The position numbers and the translations under genes were made by a program. A DNA stretch of 51,482 nucleotides from Lachnospiraceae bacterium (GTDB lineage: Bacteria; Bacillota; Clostridia; Lachnospirales; Lachnospiraceae), in the NCBI GenBank assembly GCA_017430085.1, contig JAFRNR010000006.1:1-51482 (forward strand). Reading direction: 5' to 3'. Under the pieces are notes generated by a model that was given only the letters and a program-made list of their open reading frames with translations, searched no databases and was not told the DNA's origin. Shown piece after piece: positions 7,545 to 16,403 of the stretch (within the stretch, counting starts at the first letter, position 1; each line of letters opens with the position of its first letter).

Positions 7545-9599
7545 TTACTTTTTCACATCTCCCACCGGCTCATTATAGAAATAAAACTCACCGTTCGTGC
7601 TGTCATATAGGCAAAAGCCAAAGGGATAGCAGTTGATGATTCTGATCTCCAGGAAACCGTCCTCATTGGTTTCCTGCATTCTTCCGTTATACGGAATGAT
7701 CCTCTGGCTCCATTTCAGTTCGTACCGGTTATAATTGACATAGCTCACATAAGCATCTGTCGTATAGCCCCCGCCGGTATCCACGACCTGGCACTCCTCC
7801 CGGGCAATGTCCGGATGATCCGTCATGTACGATCTTAAATATGTCAATAATTCATAGAGAGGATTATTTTTATCCTTCGCCTGGTAATCATTCGCATCCA
7901 GCACGATGTTCAGGGAATATATGTTATTATAACAATGATCCGGGTCGGAAGCGCACCCCTGGATGGTCCGGTCTGCACTGGCAAGGTCGTGTGCATTGAA
8001 ATAATCCACTTTATGGCTCGTTCCAGTTTCGTCATTGATTACAAATATCAGATGCCCCTGCGAGAACTCGGAAAGGTCTATGATCAGTTCCCTGGCACGG
8101 GTCAGCGCATGGAAGCCTTCCTGTCCGCTTTCCCGGGACGGCGGGACCAGTCTGAGGATGCTGCCGTGCAGGGAGTATTCCGCATACATATCATACGGAT
8201 AATCAAACCGGTCCGAAAACCGTATGTAGACCAGTTCCGGTTCGTCCGGGGTCACCGAGATATAGTCGGGGAAGGCTCTCAGCTCACATTCAACGCCGTC
8301 TATCGTCTGCGTCATCATGACATCCTTGGCGTCTGACTTCCAGTAATAAGCGCCCCAGACCGACATCAGGATCCTTTCCGGGATCTGAATGACCACCGGC
8401 TCCGCGCTTTCGCTCTCAGTCGGTTCCGCAGACGTGACGGCCGGTGTTGTTTCGGCCATCGCTGTTGTCTCTTTGTCCGCGGCTGTTATCGCGGCTGCTG
8501 TGACCTCCGGCACTTTCGTCGTCGTATCGATCACAGGCTCCGGCGATTTCCGCGTGATCCCCGCGATCAGGATAACCAGGGCCGCCACGGCGACGGCGCA
8601 GCAGGCGATGATGATGGGCGTCCGCTTTTTCCCGGCCGGAGCGGGATTATCCGCAGCGGGTTCCTCCCGGACCGGTTCTTTTCCGGCAGGCCCTTCCTGA
8701 GGCATGTCCAGCGCCTCCGCGAAAGCATCCTTTAATTCCCGGATCGTCTGATACCGCTCATGATAGTCAACGGATAATCCTTTGCAGAGGACCGCTTCGG
8801 CGCGGGGCGATATGTCGGCGCCCTGTTCGGAAGGTTTCCTCAGTTCATCCATCAGGACCCGCTGGAGGGAGTCTTCCGGGATGGTTCCCGTGATCATATG
8901 GTACATCGTCGCGCAGAGCGCGTATACGTCGATCCACGGGCCCTGTTCTTTGCGCAGATACTGTTCCACTGGCGAATATCCGGGTTTGGAAAGGATCGAG
9001 CGGGATCTGTCCGAGATGTATTCAATGGAGCGGACGGCGCCGAAATCCAGCAGTTTCATGCGTCCGTCGGGGAGGATCCGGATGTTGGACGGACTGATGT
9101 CGCGGTGGATCAGCCCCGCGGCATGCAGTTTTTCCAGCGCGCCGAAAACGGGCAGCATGATCCCGAAAGTCTCGTCGAACGGTATCCGTCCCCGGCTCTC
9201 GATCAGGGACAGGAGATCTTCTCCCTCCAGATATTCCATAACGATATAGGCGGTCCCGTTTTCCTCGAAATAATCGAAGACCGACAGGATATTCGGATCG
9301 TCGCGGAACTGCCCGAGCGTCCGGGCCTCTTCCAGAAACCGCTGTTTTCCCAGCTCGAAAGAAGCCTTCTCGTCCCCTTCCTGGACCGTTACGGAAAGAG
9401 ACCCCTCCGAATACCGGGAAACGAGGGTCCTCGGATAGTATTCTTTGACCGCCACGTTCAGCCGCAGCGTTTCGTCAAAACTCAAATATGTGATCCCGAA
9501 GCCGCCTTCGCCGAGCACGCCTTCGATCCGGTACCGGCCGCGAAGCCTGGTGCCGATCGGCAGCTGATGCGGAAGCGTTGTATGCGTTACCCCGTTCAT
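7545..9599 (-). CDS. Transmembrane Hanks-type Ser/Thr protein kinase with unknown external domain
   Basis: 684-aa receptor-like kinase. The kinase domain spans residues about 20-295: glycine loop GEGGFG (30-35), lysine K52 (VAVKEYY), HRDISPSN (165-172) and DFG (185-187), all catalytic residues present, followed by activation-segment GYSPVEQY. A linker of about 30 residues leads to one transmembrane helix (about 328-347, IIIACCAVAVAALVILIAGI). The outer part (about 350-684) begins with a Thr/Ala/Glu-rich stalk and has no PASTA repeats; its fold is not recognised, so the ligand is unknown. The gene start overlaps the stop of the preceding 453-aa gene by ATGA, indicating translational coupling, and a Sel1-repeat gene follows. 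Confidence 0.9.
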   Translation of the reverse strand: MNGVTHTTLPHQLPIGTRLRGRYRIEGVLGEGGFGITYLSFDETLRLNVAVKEYYPRTLVSRYSEGSLSVTVQEGDEKASFELGKQRFLEEARTLGQFRDDPNILSVFDYFEENGTAYIVMEYLEGEDLLSLIESRGRIPFDETFGIMLPVFGALEKLHAAGLIHRDISPSNIRILPDGRMKLLDFGAVRSIEYISDRSRSILSKPGYSPVEQYLRKEQGPWIDVYALCATMYHMITGTIPEDSLQRVLMDELRKPSEQGADISPRAEAVLCKGLSVDYHERYQTIRELKDAFAEALDMPQEGPAGKEPVREEPAADNPAPAGKKRTPIIIACCAVAVAALVILIAGITRKSPEPVIDTTTKVPEVTAAAITAADKETTAMAETTPAVTSAEPTESESAEPVVIQIPERILMSVWGAYYWKSDAKDVMMTQTIDGVECELRAFPDYISVTPDEPELVYIRFSDRFDYPYDMYAEYSLHGSILRLVPPSRESGQEGFHALTRARELIIDLSEFSQGHLIFVINDETGTSHKVDYFNAHDLASADRTIQGCASDPDHCYNNIYSLNIVLDANDYQAKDKNNPLYELLTYLRSYMTDHPDIAREECQVVDTGGGYTTDAYVSYVNYNRYELKWSQRIIPYNGRMQETNEDGFLEIRIINCYPFGFCLYDSTNGEFYFYNEPVGDVKK

Positions 9600-10957
9600 T
9601 TTTTATTCCCCGCCACTTTCTCGATCTCTTTCTGATAGCTTGTCGAAAGGTTGTATACCCGGTAAAGATAGAAATTCTCCTCTTCCAGCGCCCGGTTCGT
9701 CACTTCTTCCATCAGGAACTCCGCCGGGTCGTCCGATTCCAGATAGCCCAGGACGAAGCAGTCGAAATCATCTTCCGGCCGCAGGATCGGGAAGCCGCAG
9801 GAACTCAGGATCGTATTCAGGCGGGCTTCATTGATCTCCATGTCCGGCGGAAAGACCGTATCGTGCCCAAAAAAGAGCAGGAAGCAGATCAGCGTCGTCC
9901 GGTCCAGATCCAGCGAACCCTTGATGTAATTCCGGATCGCGTTTTCCCCGGAACGGTTGCGCTGATAGCCCTTGCTGTCTCCGGACAGGGAGTAGGCCTC
10001 GTCCAGTTCTTCTTCGCGGGCGTCCAGTTCATTCTGCTTCTGTGCGATGACCTCCTCATCGCTGAGGCCTGCCAGGGCCGGATCCTGCCGGCGCCAGGAA
10101 GAGATCAGCCGCTTTTTATCACGGGCCGGGATTTCCGCCAGGCTGCCGAAGGCTTCACCCAGCACATCCATCCAGTCCAGCGAAACGTATTCGAAAAACA
10201 TCTCATTAAACGCGTCGAAGATCCCGCCGCACGAAAGATCCGTGCTCCGCAGGAATTCCCGCGTCTCTTCCGGCGTATGCTTTTTGCGTTTCAGGGTCTG
10301 GATCCCCTTAAACGGCTGGAGGACATACAGCGCGTCTTCCTCGTCCTGCCCGGCCTGAATATATGTTTCGATGCGCTGAGACAGGTTGTAATACAGGTAT
10401 TTGCAGAAATAATAGCGCGATTTCTCCCGCACCGGGCTGAACGCGCGGTAATTCTCTATCAGGAAGGATTCGAAATCCAGTCTGCCCATGGCGGCTTCGA
10501 TGATGCGCCGTTCCACCACCTGGGTCAGCCGGGCCGTTTCGAGCGTATGCCCGGCCGAATCCGAATTCTCCCGGACGTACCGTTCCAGTTCCGGAAAACT
10601 GATCGAGCGGCCGCTGAAATAAGCAGCGCCCTGCCCCTGCTTTTCCGCATAGGCTTCCGCCACCGCATACAGTTCTTTCCAGCGCTCGTAGGAAGCGCCG
10701 TTCTGGAAAGCATAGATCAGGGATGCCTCGTAGAGGCTTCGCGCGTACAGAGTCGCGCAGCCCTTCTCCAGAAGCTTTGCATTCAGTTCTTTCAGAGAAA
10801 GACCTCTGACAAATCCGTAAGCAATGATCAGGAAGCGCTGCGGGATCTTTTTGATCCTGCCCGGATCAAAGGACATACTTTCTTCCAGCAGCGCGGCGGC
10901 ATCCGCGTTCTGACCGAGTTCGTTCATCAGTACGTCAAAAACCGAAGACCCTTTCAT
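9596..10957 (-). CDS. Unrecognised 453-aa protein, first gene of the Ser/Thr kinase operon
   Basis: Predicted soluble, mostly helical 453-aa protein starting MKGSSVFDVLMNELGQNADAA. I do not recognise a family. It has no signal peptide or transmembrane segment; a possible coiled coil lies near EEVIAQKQNELDAREEELDEA, and a hydrophobic-rich C-terminal block (TTLICFLLFFGHDTVFPP, ILSSCGFPILRPEDDFDCFV) looks like a folded domain. The start at 10957 is chosen for AAAGGG just upstream and because the preceding in-frame sequence crosses the promoter. Its stop overlaps the kinase start (ATGA), so stoichiometric co-expression with the kinase is expected. It may be a regulator or substrate of the kinase; that is inference from position only. 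Confidence 0.7.
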   Translation of the reverse strand: MKGSSVFDVLMNELGQNADAAALLEESMSFDPGRIKKIPQRFLIIAYGFVRGLSLKELNAKLLEKGCATLYARSLYEASLIYAFQNGASYERWKELYAVAEAYAEKQGQGAAYFSGRSISFPELERYVRENSDSAGHTLETARLTQVVERRIIEAAMGRLDFESFLIENYRAFSPVREKSRYYFCKYLYYNLSQRIETYIQAGQDEEDALYVLQPFKGIQTLKRKKHTPEETREFLRSTDLSCGGIFDAFNEMFFEYVSLDWMDVLGEAFGSLAEIPARDKKRLISSWRRQDPALAGLSDEEVIAQKQNELDAREEELDEAYSLSGDSKGYQRNRSGENAIRNYIKGSLDLDRTTLICFLLFFGHDTVFPPDMEINEARLNTILSSCGFPILRPEDDFDCFVLGYLESDDPAEFLMEEVTNRALEEENFYLYRVYNLSTSYQKEIEKVAGNKK

Positions 10958-10992
10958 GGCTGTCCCTTTCCGAAACACATTTTTGCAGCATA

Positions 10993-11021
10993 AGTATATC
11001 AGAAGCGGCGGGAAATAACAA
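10993..11021 (-). promoter_or_regulatory. Promoter of the Ser/Thr kinase operon
   Basis: Minus-strand TTGTTA (11016-11021), 17-bp spacer, TATACT (10993-10998) with an upstream TG (TGATATACT). It lies 36 bp before the 453-aa gene start. Confidence 0.7.
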
Positions 11022-11028
11022 GGCGGAC

Positions 11029-11080
11029 ATTTCTGAGCAGTAATAACGCAGATGCGGCGTTCTGTACTGCAGTCAGAAAT
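11029..11080. repeat. Long imperfect inverted repeat (hairpin)
   Basis: Left arm ATTTCTGAGCAGTA (11029-11042) pairs with TACTGC-AG-TCAGAAAT (11065-11080), broken only by a two-base bulge. An inner AACGC/GCGTT stem continues it. There is no T-run on either side, so it is not a standard terminator. It sits directly upstream of the kinase-operon promoter. Confidence 0.55.
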
Positions 11081-11131
11081 TACAAACCTATCCCGGAGGA
11101 AAGCCAGTGAAAAAACACGGTTTCCGATACA

Positions 11132-11158
11132 AAAAAAGCCCCCCGAGGGAGGCTTTTG
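11132..11158 (-). terminator. Intrinsic terminator after the DUF2087 gene
   Basis: Minus-strand RNA: GCCTCCC, TCG loop, GGGGGGC (one G-U pair), then TTTTTTT. It closes the APH-like/Pr6Pr/DUF2087 operon. Confidence 0.85.
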
Positions 11159-11174
11159 CATGGGGCGGAGCCTT

Positions 11175-11792
11175 TCAGCGGTACCGGACCAGCGTATCGC
11201 TGACGATCGTGTTGATCAGGGCTTCGCGGTTTTTGACGCGTTCCGGGATCGCGGTGACGGTGTACCAGGCGCCAGGATAGTCCCAGTGCTGCCGCAGGTA
11301 TTCATGCACGGCAAAACGGTCAATCACGGAGTCGGTTTCCGGGCGGATGCGCCTGACGACCGTCAGCGCTTCCGCGTGGATCCTGTTCCGGAATTCCGCC
11401 GCGGCGGCCAGATCGCTGTCCGAGTACGTTCCCGCATCCAGCGGTGCGGCAGCCAGATCGTCTTCCGGCCGGACCGTCCCGCCTGCCCCGCCGCAGTATT
11501 TCTCCAAAAGGGCCTCCAGCGAAGGACGTTCCGGAGCCAGCCGGTATCCGGTCCCGTCCGGGGCGCGGTCGACCAGGGCGTGATCGGCCAATTCCCGGCG
11601 GAGTGCCGCGGGATTGCCGAACGTATGCAGCTTATTCAGCAGTTCATTGAACTCCTGTTCCGTATATGTCTTTTCCGGCGGAATGCGGTCGGCCAGCCAG
11701 GCGAGGGCCGCCAGCCGTTTTTTCTTCCTGGCCGGCCACGCGGTCAGCATGCCGTTACACAGAAAAGCGGTCAGTTCATAGGGATCCGTCAT
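11175..11792 (-). CDS. DUF2087-domain protein
   Basis: 205-aa protein. Residues about 20-90 match the DUF2087 fold (KKKRLAALAWLADRIPPEKTY, EFNELLNKLHTFGNPAALRRELADHALVDR, GTGYRLAP), a winged-helix-like module often found alone or behind DNA-binding or acetyltransferase domains. The C-terminal half is unrecognised and rich in charged helices. ATG at 11792 has GGAAGG 9 nt upstream; an in-frame GTG at 11813 lies inside the upstream gene and is less likely. The start overlaps the stop of the frameshifted membrane protein gene. Function unknown; a regulatory role is possible. Confidence 0.7.
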   Translation of the reverse strand: MTDPYELTAFLCNGMLTAWPARKKKRLAALAWLADRIPPEKTYTEQEFNELLNKLHTFGNPAALRRELADHALVDRAPDGTGYRLAPERPSLEALLEKYCGGAGGTVRPEDDLAAAPLDAGTYSDSDLAAAAEFRNRIHAEALTVVRRIRPETDSVIDRFAVHEYLRQHWDYPGAWYTVTAIPERVKNREALINTIVSDTLVRYR

Positions 11793-11797
11793 GGTCT

Positions 11798-12588
11798 TCA
11801 GCCTTCCATCCACGCCTCAAAGTAGATGCGGGTGCCTTCTTCCGGATCCAGGTCGGAGCCGCAATTTTCGATCATGTACCCGATGAGCTGGACCGGGATC
11901 GTGGGGTTCTTCAGTTTGAGTTCCCGGTGCAGGCAGCAGGTATTGTACGCCCATCGCAGCGCCAGGGCGATGCCGCAGGCCGCGGACAGGATCACGATCG
12001 CCGAGACCCACAGCGGGACCCGGGTGGCAAAGCCGTAAAAATCGTTCCACCCGCCGTTCTTTTCGCCGATAACGACCACCATGACGTAATAGACCGCCGC
12101 ATACACCAGCACAGGGATCAGCGCCAGCACGGTCTCCCGCACCCGGACCAGATGGCTGTTGATGAAGCAGCAGAACGTGATGACGGACAGGACGGGACAG
12201 ACGCCGTGCAGGAAGAAACGCGAACCGCTGAAGATCAGGTAAAACCCCTTGACCGGCGCCGGGATGCAGAGCGACACCAGGAAAGTCAGCGCCACAGCGG
12301 AAACGGTGCTGTACATCAGCACCACCACCCAGTCGGGCAGATGATAATTGCCCGTGCGGAGGCCGTCGATCGTATACGGGAGGCAGAGCATCATGGACAG
12401 TCCCGCAATGATATTGGAATTGACCGTGAACATGCAGAACGTACGGATCCCCATGTGGTCAAAGTTTTCGTCATACAGTGTCACCAGGTTCATGGTCACG
12501 CCGATGATGACGCAGACGGCCACGACAGCAGCCCGATCATCGCGAACAGGCACTGCATCCGGTTATTGCGGATCGCGGGATCTTTCAT
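11798..12588 (-). pseudogene. Pr6Pr-like multi-spanning membrane protein, frameshifted near its N terminus
   Basis: The main frame encodes an integral membrane protein with about six hydrophobic helices; the pattern HMGIRTFCMFTVNSNIIAG, YHLPDWVVVLMYSTVSAVALTF resembles Pr6Pr-type membrane proteins. The only strong Shine-Dalgarno (GGAGG before ATG 12588) leads another frame, MKDPAIRNNRMQCLFAMIGLL, which looks like the missing first helix but stops about 30 codons in. The frames must switch near 12520-12530 (a -1 step), so the gene as written is broken. The alternative is a start at GTG 12553, without a ribosome binding site. Either a real lesion or a single-base sequence error. It lies between the APH-like gene (17-bp gap) and the DUF2087 gene. 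Confidence 0.6.
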
Positions 12589-12605
12589 GACAATAACCTC
12601 CTGAC

Positions 12606-13349
12606 TCATCCGAACGCCTCGAAAGCCGCGATGACTCTGAACATGGCCTCCGAAACGTTCTCTCTTCCGTAAAAGTCCAAAAAGACGTCCGTATATTCGT
12701 CCGTTTTCAGATTGTACTGCAATGACCAGACGGCCCAGTACAGGTCGATGTGCCTGTCACCGGTCCCGGCCATCGAAAGGTCAATAAACGAGCGGAACGC
12801 GCCGTTTTCCTGCATGATATTGGGCAGACAGGCGTCGCCGTGGATAAGGGTGTCGCAGCGCAGCAAGTGCCGGCTGCTCTGCATCACTTCCCAGCACTCC
12901 TCCCGGGAAGACAGCCGGTACGGGCCGAAATAGACGGACGGATCGTAATAGCCGCCGTCCGGGGAGCCGTCCGCCGAAGCCAGATACCGCTCCAATCGGG
13001 AGGAAACGGGGATCCCGTCCGCGGGCTGCGCATGGAGCGTTCTTAGTGCGTCCGCCAGGATGCGGCAGAGCCGCAGCGGATCCGAAAGGTCCTGCGTCAG
13101 ATCTTCGCCGGGGGCCTTGCGGGTCACCAGGTAATCCCTGTCGAGCGTGACGTACCGGACCGGTTCCGGGCTGAATCCCGCCCGGTGGAACAGTTCCGTC
13201 ATCCGGTATTCGCGGGCCAGCGCGCCGGGCTCATCGCACTTGATGAAAAAGCCTTCGCGGGTCTCGAATACCTGCGCGGGGGAATAACCGCTCCGGTCGG
13301 TCACGCTGCCCGTTCCGATGTAGCTTTGCAGTTCTTCCGGCAGCCTCAT
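12606..13349 (-). CDS. Aminoglycoside phosphotransferase-like (APH/ChoK) enzyme
   Basis: 247-aa small-molecule kinase of the APH fold. Brenner motif LIHGDACLPNIM (about residues 168-179) supplies the catalytic aspartate, followed by the metal-binding FIDLSMAGTGDRHIDLYWAVWSL. The N-terminal lobe has FIKCDE for the ATP-contacting lysine. The motif spacing and the 'HGDACLPN' wording are closest to APH(3')-type enzymes, so aminoglycoside phosphorylation is possible, but many clostridial homologues have no proven drug activity. First gene of a three-gene unit with the Pr6Pr-like relic and DUF2087 protein; promoter at 13398-13426. Confidence is good for the fold, low for the substrate. Confidence 0.82.
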   Translation of the reverse strand: MRLPEELQSYIGTGSVTDRSGYSPAQVFETREGFFIKCDEPGALAREYRMTELFHRAGFSPEPVRYVTLDRDYLVTRKAPGEDLTQDLSDPLRLCRILADALRTLHAQPADGIPVSSRLERYLASADGSPDGGYYDPSVYFGPYRLSSREECWEVMQSSRHLLRCDTLIHGDACLPNIMQENGAFRSFIDLSMAGTGDRHIDLYWAVWSLQYNLKTDEYTDVFLDFYGRENVSEAMFRVIAAFEAFG

Positions 13350-13397
13350 GGGCGGTCTCCTTGATCGGCGAATTCGGGGTTTTGCCCCTTGATGAGT

Positions 13398-13426
13398 ACT
13401 ATACCATATTTTCAGAAAAATGTCGC
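13398..13426 (-). promoter_or_regulatory. Promoter of the APH-like gene
   Basis: Minus-strand GCGACA, 17-bp spacer, TATAGT with an upstream TG (TGGTATAGT). Confidence 0.55.
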
Positions 13427-13454
13427 GTCCCGTTTTGATTTGGCCGGCACAATC

Positions 13455-13480
13455 AAAAAGACCTTCCTCAGGAAGGTCTT
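13455..13480 (-). terminator. Intrinsic terminator of the purine operon
   Basis: Minus-strand GACCTTCC, TGA loop, GGAAGGTC, then TTTTT; perfect 8-bp stem 30 bp after the purB stop. Confidence 0.9.
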
Positions 13481-13510
13481 TCGATGCCCCGGAATGTCCC
13501 GCGCGGCGGA

Positions 13511-14929
13511 TCAGACAGAGATCTCGGCCTGCGGGCCAGAGACGCTTTCCCAGGCGGCGGCATGCTTTTTCAGGAAGGCCGACACCTGTTCCGGGCAGCG
13601 GCCGATATAGGCTTCCGGCTTCAGGATCTCCTCCATTTCCTCCCGGGACAGGCCGAATTCCTCCGTCCGGGCCAGGCGGTCCAGCAGGTCGCAGGGCTCG
13701 CCGGCCTTCATGCCCGCGGTGGCTTCCATGGAGCAGCGGCGGATCACTTCATGGATCTGCTGGCGGTCGCCGCCCTTCCGGACCGCTTCCATCATCAGAT
13801 TCTCGGTCGCGATAAAGGGCAGGTATTCCCGCACTTCTTTTTCGATCACTTTTTCGTTGACCCGCAGCCCGTTCGTCACGTTCTGTGCCAGGCGGAGGAC
13901 CGCGTCGGCGCAGAGGAAACCTTCCGGCAGGGAGATCCGGCGGTTGGCCGAGTCGTCCAGCGTCCGTTCCAGCCACTGCAGCGAGGCAGTAAGCGGCGCG
14001 TTCACGGCGTCGGTCATCAAGTAGCGGGCCAGGGAACAGATCCGCTCGCAGCGCATCGGATTGCGTTTGTACGCCATGGCGGAGGAGCCGATCTGCTGGC
14101 TCTCGAACGGTTCTTCTATCTGCCTGTCATGCTGCAGCAGGCGGATGTCGTTCGCCATGCGGTAAGCGCTCTGCGCGATCCCGGACAGGGCGTTCAGGAT
14201 GCGGCTGTCGGTCTTCCGGGGATAGGTCTGGCCGCAGACGTCGAAGCAGCCGTCAAAGCCGAAAGAAGCTGCCAGGTTCCGGTTCAGCTGATCAACTTTT
14301 TCCGCGTCCCCTTCAAAAAGATCCAGGAAGCTGGCCTCTGTCCCGGTCGTCCCGCGGGAGCCGAGGAAGCGGATCTGGGAAAGCGCAAAATCGATCTCAT
14401 CCAGATCGGACAGATAGTCCTGCATCCAGAGCGCAGCCCGCTTGCCCACCGTGACGCACTGCGCGGGCTGATAATGCGTGTATCCCAGGGTCGGGAGCGC
14501 TTTGTACCGGTCTGCGAAAGCGGCCAGATTGGCCAGCACTTTCTGCAGTTCGCCCCGCAGATAGAGGAGCGCTTCCCGGTACAGGATGAGGTCGGCGTTG
14601 TCGGTCACGTAGCAGCTGGTCGCGCCCAGGTGGATGATTCCGGCCGCTGAGGGAGCGGCCTTCCCGTAGGCGTAGATGTGCGCCATAACGTCGTGCCGGA
14701 CTTCTTTTTCCCGTGCGCTGACGCAGGCATAGTCGATGTCCGTGAGATGGGCGGCCAGGTCGTCGATCTGCTCCTGCGAGATCGGCAGCCCGAGCCGTCT
14801 CTCCTCTTCCGCCAGCGCGAGCCAGAGCCGGCGCCAGGTCTGATACCGGCTGTCCGCGGAAAAAAGCCGCAGCATATAGTCCGAGGCGTAGCGGGAAGAA
14901 AGCGGTGATTCATAACGGTCGGATGACAT
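13511..14929 (-). CDS. purB: Adenylosuccinate lyase
   Basis: 472-aa lyase that releases fumarate twice in purine synthesis: from SAICAR to AICAR and from adenylosuccinate to AMP. It carries the superfamily signature GSSAMAYKRNPM, the histidine-containing TSCYVTDNADL segment and THYQPAQ. ATG at 14929 (MSSDRYESPLSSRYAS, the usual N terminus) is preceded by AAGGA; an in-frame GTG at 14947 overlaps that site and is rejected. Last gene of the operon, 42 bp after fumC, followed by a strong terminator. No odd features. Confidence 0.96.
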   Translation of the reverse strand: MSSDRYESPLSSRYASDYMLRLFSADSRYQTWRRLWLALAEEERRLGLPISQEQIDDLAAHLTDIDYACVSAREKEVRHDVMAHIYAYGKAAPSAAGIIHLGATSCYVTDNADLILYREALLYLRGELQKVLANLAAFADRYKALPTLGYTHYQPAQCVTVGKRAALWMQDYLSDLDEIDFALSQIRFLGSRGTTGTEASFLDLFEGDAEKVDQLNRNLAASFGFDGCFDVCGQTYPRKTDSRILNALSGIAQSAYRMANDIRLLQHDRQIEEPFESQQIGSSAMAYKRNPMRCERICSLARYLMTDAVNAPLTASLQWLERTLDDSANRRISLPEGFLCADAVLRLAQNVTNGLRVNEKVIEKEVREYLPFIATENLMMEAVRKGGDRQQIHEVIRRCSMEATAGMKAGEPCDLLDRLARTEEFGLSREEMEEILKPEAYIGRCPEQVSAFLKKHAAAWESVSGPQAEISV

Positions 14930-14971
14930 AATGATCGATCCTTTCACAAATAGTATCGGAAGCGGCCGGGC

Positions 14972-16348
14972 CTATACCATGGTCTCCGGCCGGAAAACTT
15001 CGTCAAAAGCGGCCTCCGTCATATACCCCAGTTCCAGGCAGGCCTCCCGGAGGGAAAGGTTTTCCCGCAGCGCTTTCTGCGCGACCTGCGCCGCCTTTTC
15101 ATAGCCGATGCGGGGGCTGAGCGCGGTCACCAGCATGAGGGAACGGTCCGTGTATTCCCGCATTTTCTCCGGGTTTGCCCGGATCCCGGCCGCGCAGCGC
15201 TCGTCAAACGAGCGGATCCCGTCGGCCAGCAGGCGGACGGACTGCAGGAAGTTGTAAATGCAGACCGGCATGAAGACGTTCAGTTCGAAATTGCCCTGGG
15301 AGGCGCAGACGCCGACCGTCACATCGTTGCCCATCACCTGCGCGGCGATCATGGTCACCGCCTCGCACTGGGTCGGGTTGACTTTGCCGGGCATGATGGA
15401 CGAGCCCGGTTCATTGGCGGGGATCGTGATCTCGCCCAGGCCGCAGCGCGGGCCGCCGGCCAGCCAGCGGACGTCGTTGGCGATCTTCATCATATCGCAG
15501 GCCAGCGCCTTCAGGGCGCCGTGGGCAAAGACCAGTTCATCCTTGAAAGCCAGCGCATGGAACTTGTTTTCCGCCGTTTCGAAACGCGTGCCCGTCAGGC
15601 CGGATACCTCCGCGGCCACCGCCCGGTCAAAACCTTCCGGCGCGTTCAGGCCGGTCCCGACCGCCGTTCCGCCGGCGGCCAACGCCCGCAGCGGTTCCAG
15701 GGAAGCCTCCAGCATCTGCTTATCCTTCTCCAGGCTCGCTCTCCATCCGGAGATCTCCTGGCTGAAACGCAGCGGGACCGCGTCCTGCAGGTGCGTCCGG
15801 CCGCATTTGATATATTCGCGGTTCTCTTCCTCCAGCCGCTGCATGGTCCGGATGAGTCCTTCCAGCGCCGGGAACAGCCGGTTTTCGACGGCCAGCACCG
15901 CGGCGACGTGCATCGCAGAGGGGAAGATGTCATTGGAAGACTGGGACAGATTGATGTCGTCGTTCGGGTGCAGGAGTTTCCGGCCGAGGATCTCGTTGGC
16001 GCGGTTCGCGATCACTTCGTTGACGTTCATGTTCGTCTGCGTCCCGCTGCCCGTCTGCCAGACCAGCAGGGGAAAATGCTCTTCCAGCGCGCCGCAGATC
16101 ACTTCATCGCAGGCGGCGAGCACCGCGGACAGTTTCTTCCCGGTCATCCGCTCCGGCAGGAGCACGGCGTTGACGGCGGCGGCCGCGCGTTTCAGGATCC
16201 CCAGCGCATGGATGACCTCCGCGGGCATTTTTTCAAGCCCGTCTCCGATATGGAAATTCTGACGGGAGCGCTCCGTCTGGGCTCCCCAGTATTTTTCCGC
16301 CGGGACGGGGATCTCTCCCAAAGAATCTTTTTCCGTACGATATTCCAT
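14972..16348 (-). CDS. fumC: Class II fumarate hydratase
   Basis: 458-aa iron-free fumarase that interconverts fumarate and malate. The N terminus ([23 protein letters not shown]), the TSSDMPS-type segment as [15 protein letters not shown] and the superfamily signature [13 protein letters not shown] are present; length is standard. It lies inside the purine operon, 55 bp after purA and 42 bp before purB. PurB produces fumarate, so a role in removing or recycling this by-product is a direct metabolic fit. Aspartase is a related enzyme, but the overall N terminus and GSSxMPxKxNP region fit fumarase. Confidence 0.93.
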   Translation of the reverse strand: MEYRTEKDSLGEIPVPAEKYWGAQTERSRQNFHIGDGLEKMPAEVIHALGILKRAAAAVNAVLLPERMTGKKLSAVLAACDEVICGALEEHFPLLVWQTGSGTQTNMNVNEVIANRANEILGRKLLHPNDDINLSQSSNDIFPSAMHVAAVLAVENRLFPALEGLIRTMQRLEEENREYIKCGRTHLQDAVPLRFSQEISGWRASLEKDKQMLEASLEPLRALAAGGTAVGTGLNAPEGFDRAVAAEVSGLTGTRFETAENKFHALAFKDELVFAHGALKALACDMMKIANDVRWLAGGPRCGLGEITIPANEPGSSIMPGKVNPTQCEAVTMIAAQVMGNDVTVGVCASQGNFELNVFMPVCIYNFLQSVRLLADGIRSFDERCAAGIRANPEKMREYTDRSLMLVTALSPRIGYEKAAQVAQKALRENLSLREACLELGYMTEAAFDEVFRPETMV

Positions 16349-16403
16349 GACCTGCCCGCCTTTCTTCCTGTTACTGCCTTTATAGCATGGCAGCTCCCCG
16401 CCG

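Noticed and set aside
12606-13349. Calling the APH-like gene an aminoglycoside resistance gene
   Set aside because: Only the fold and Brenner motif are seen; no acquired-element context, and chromosomal homologues often have other substrates.
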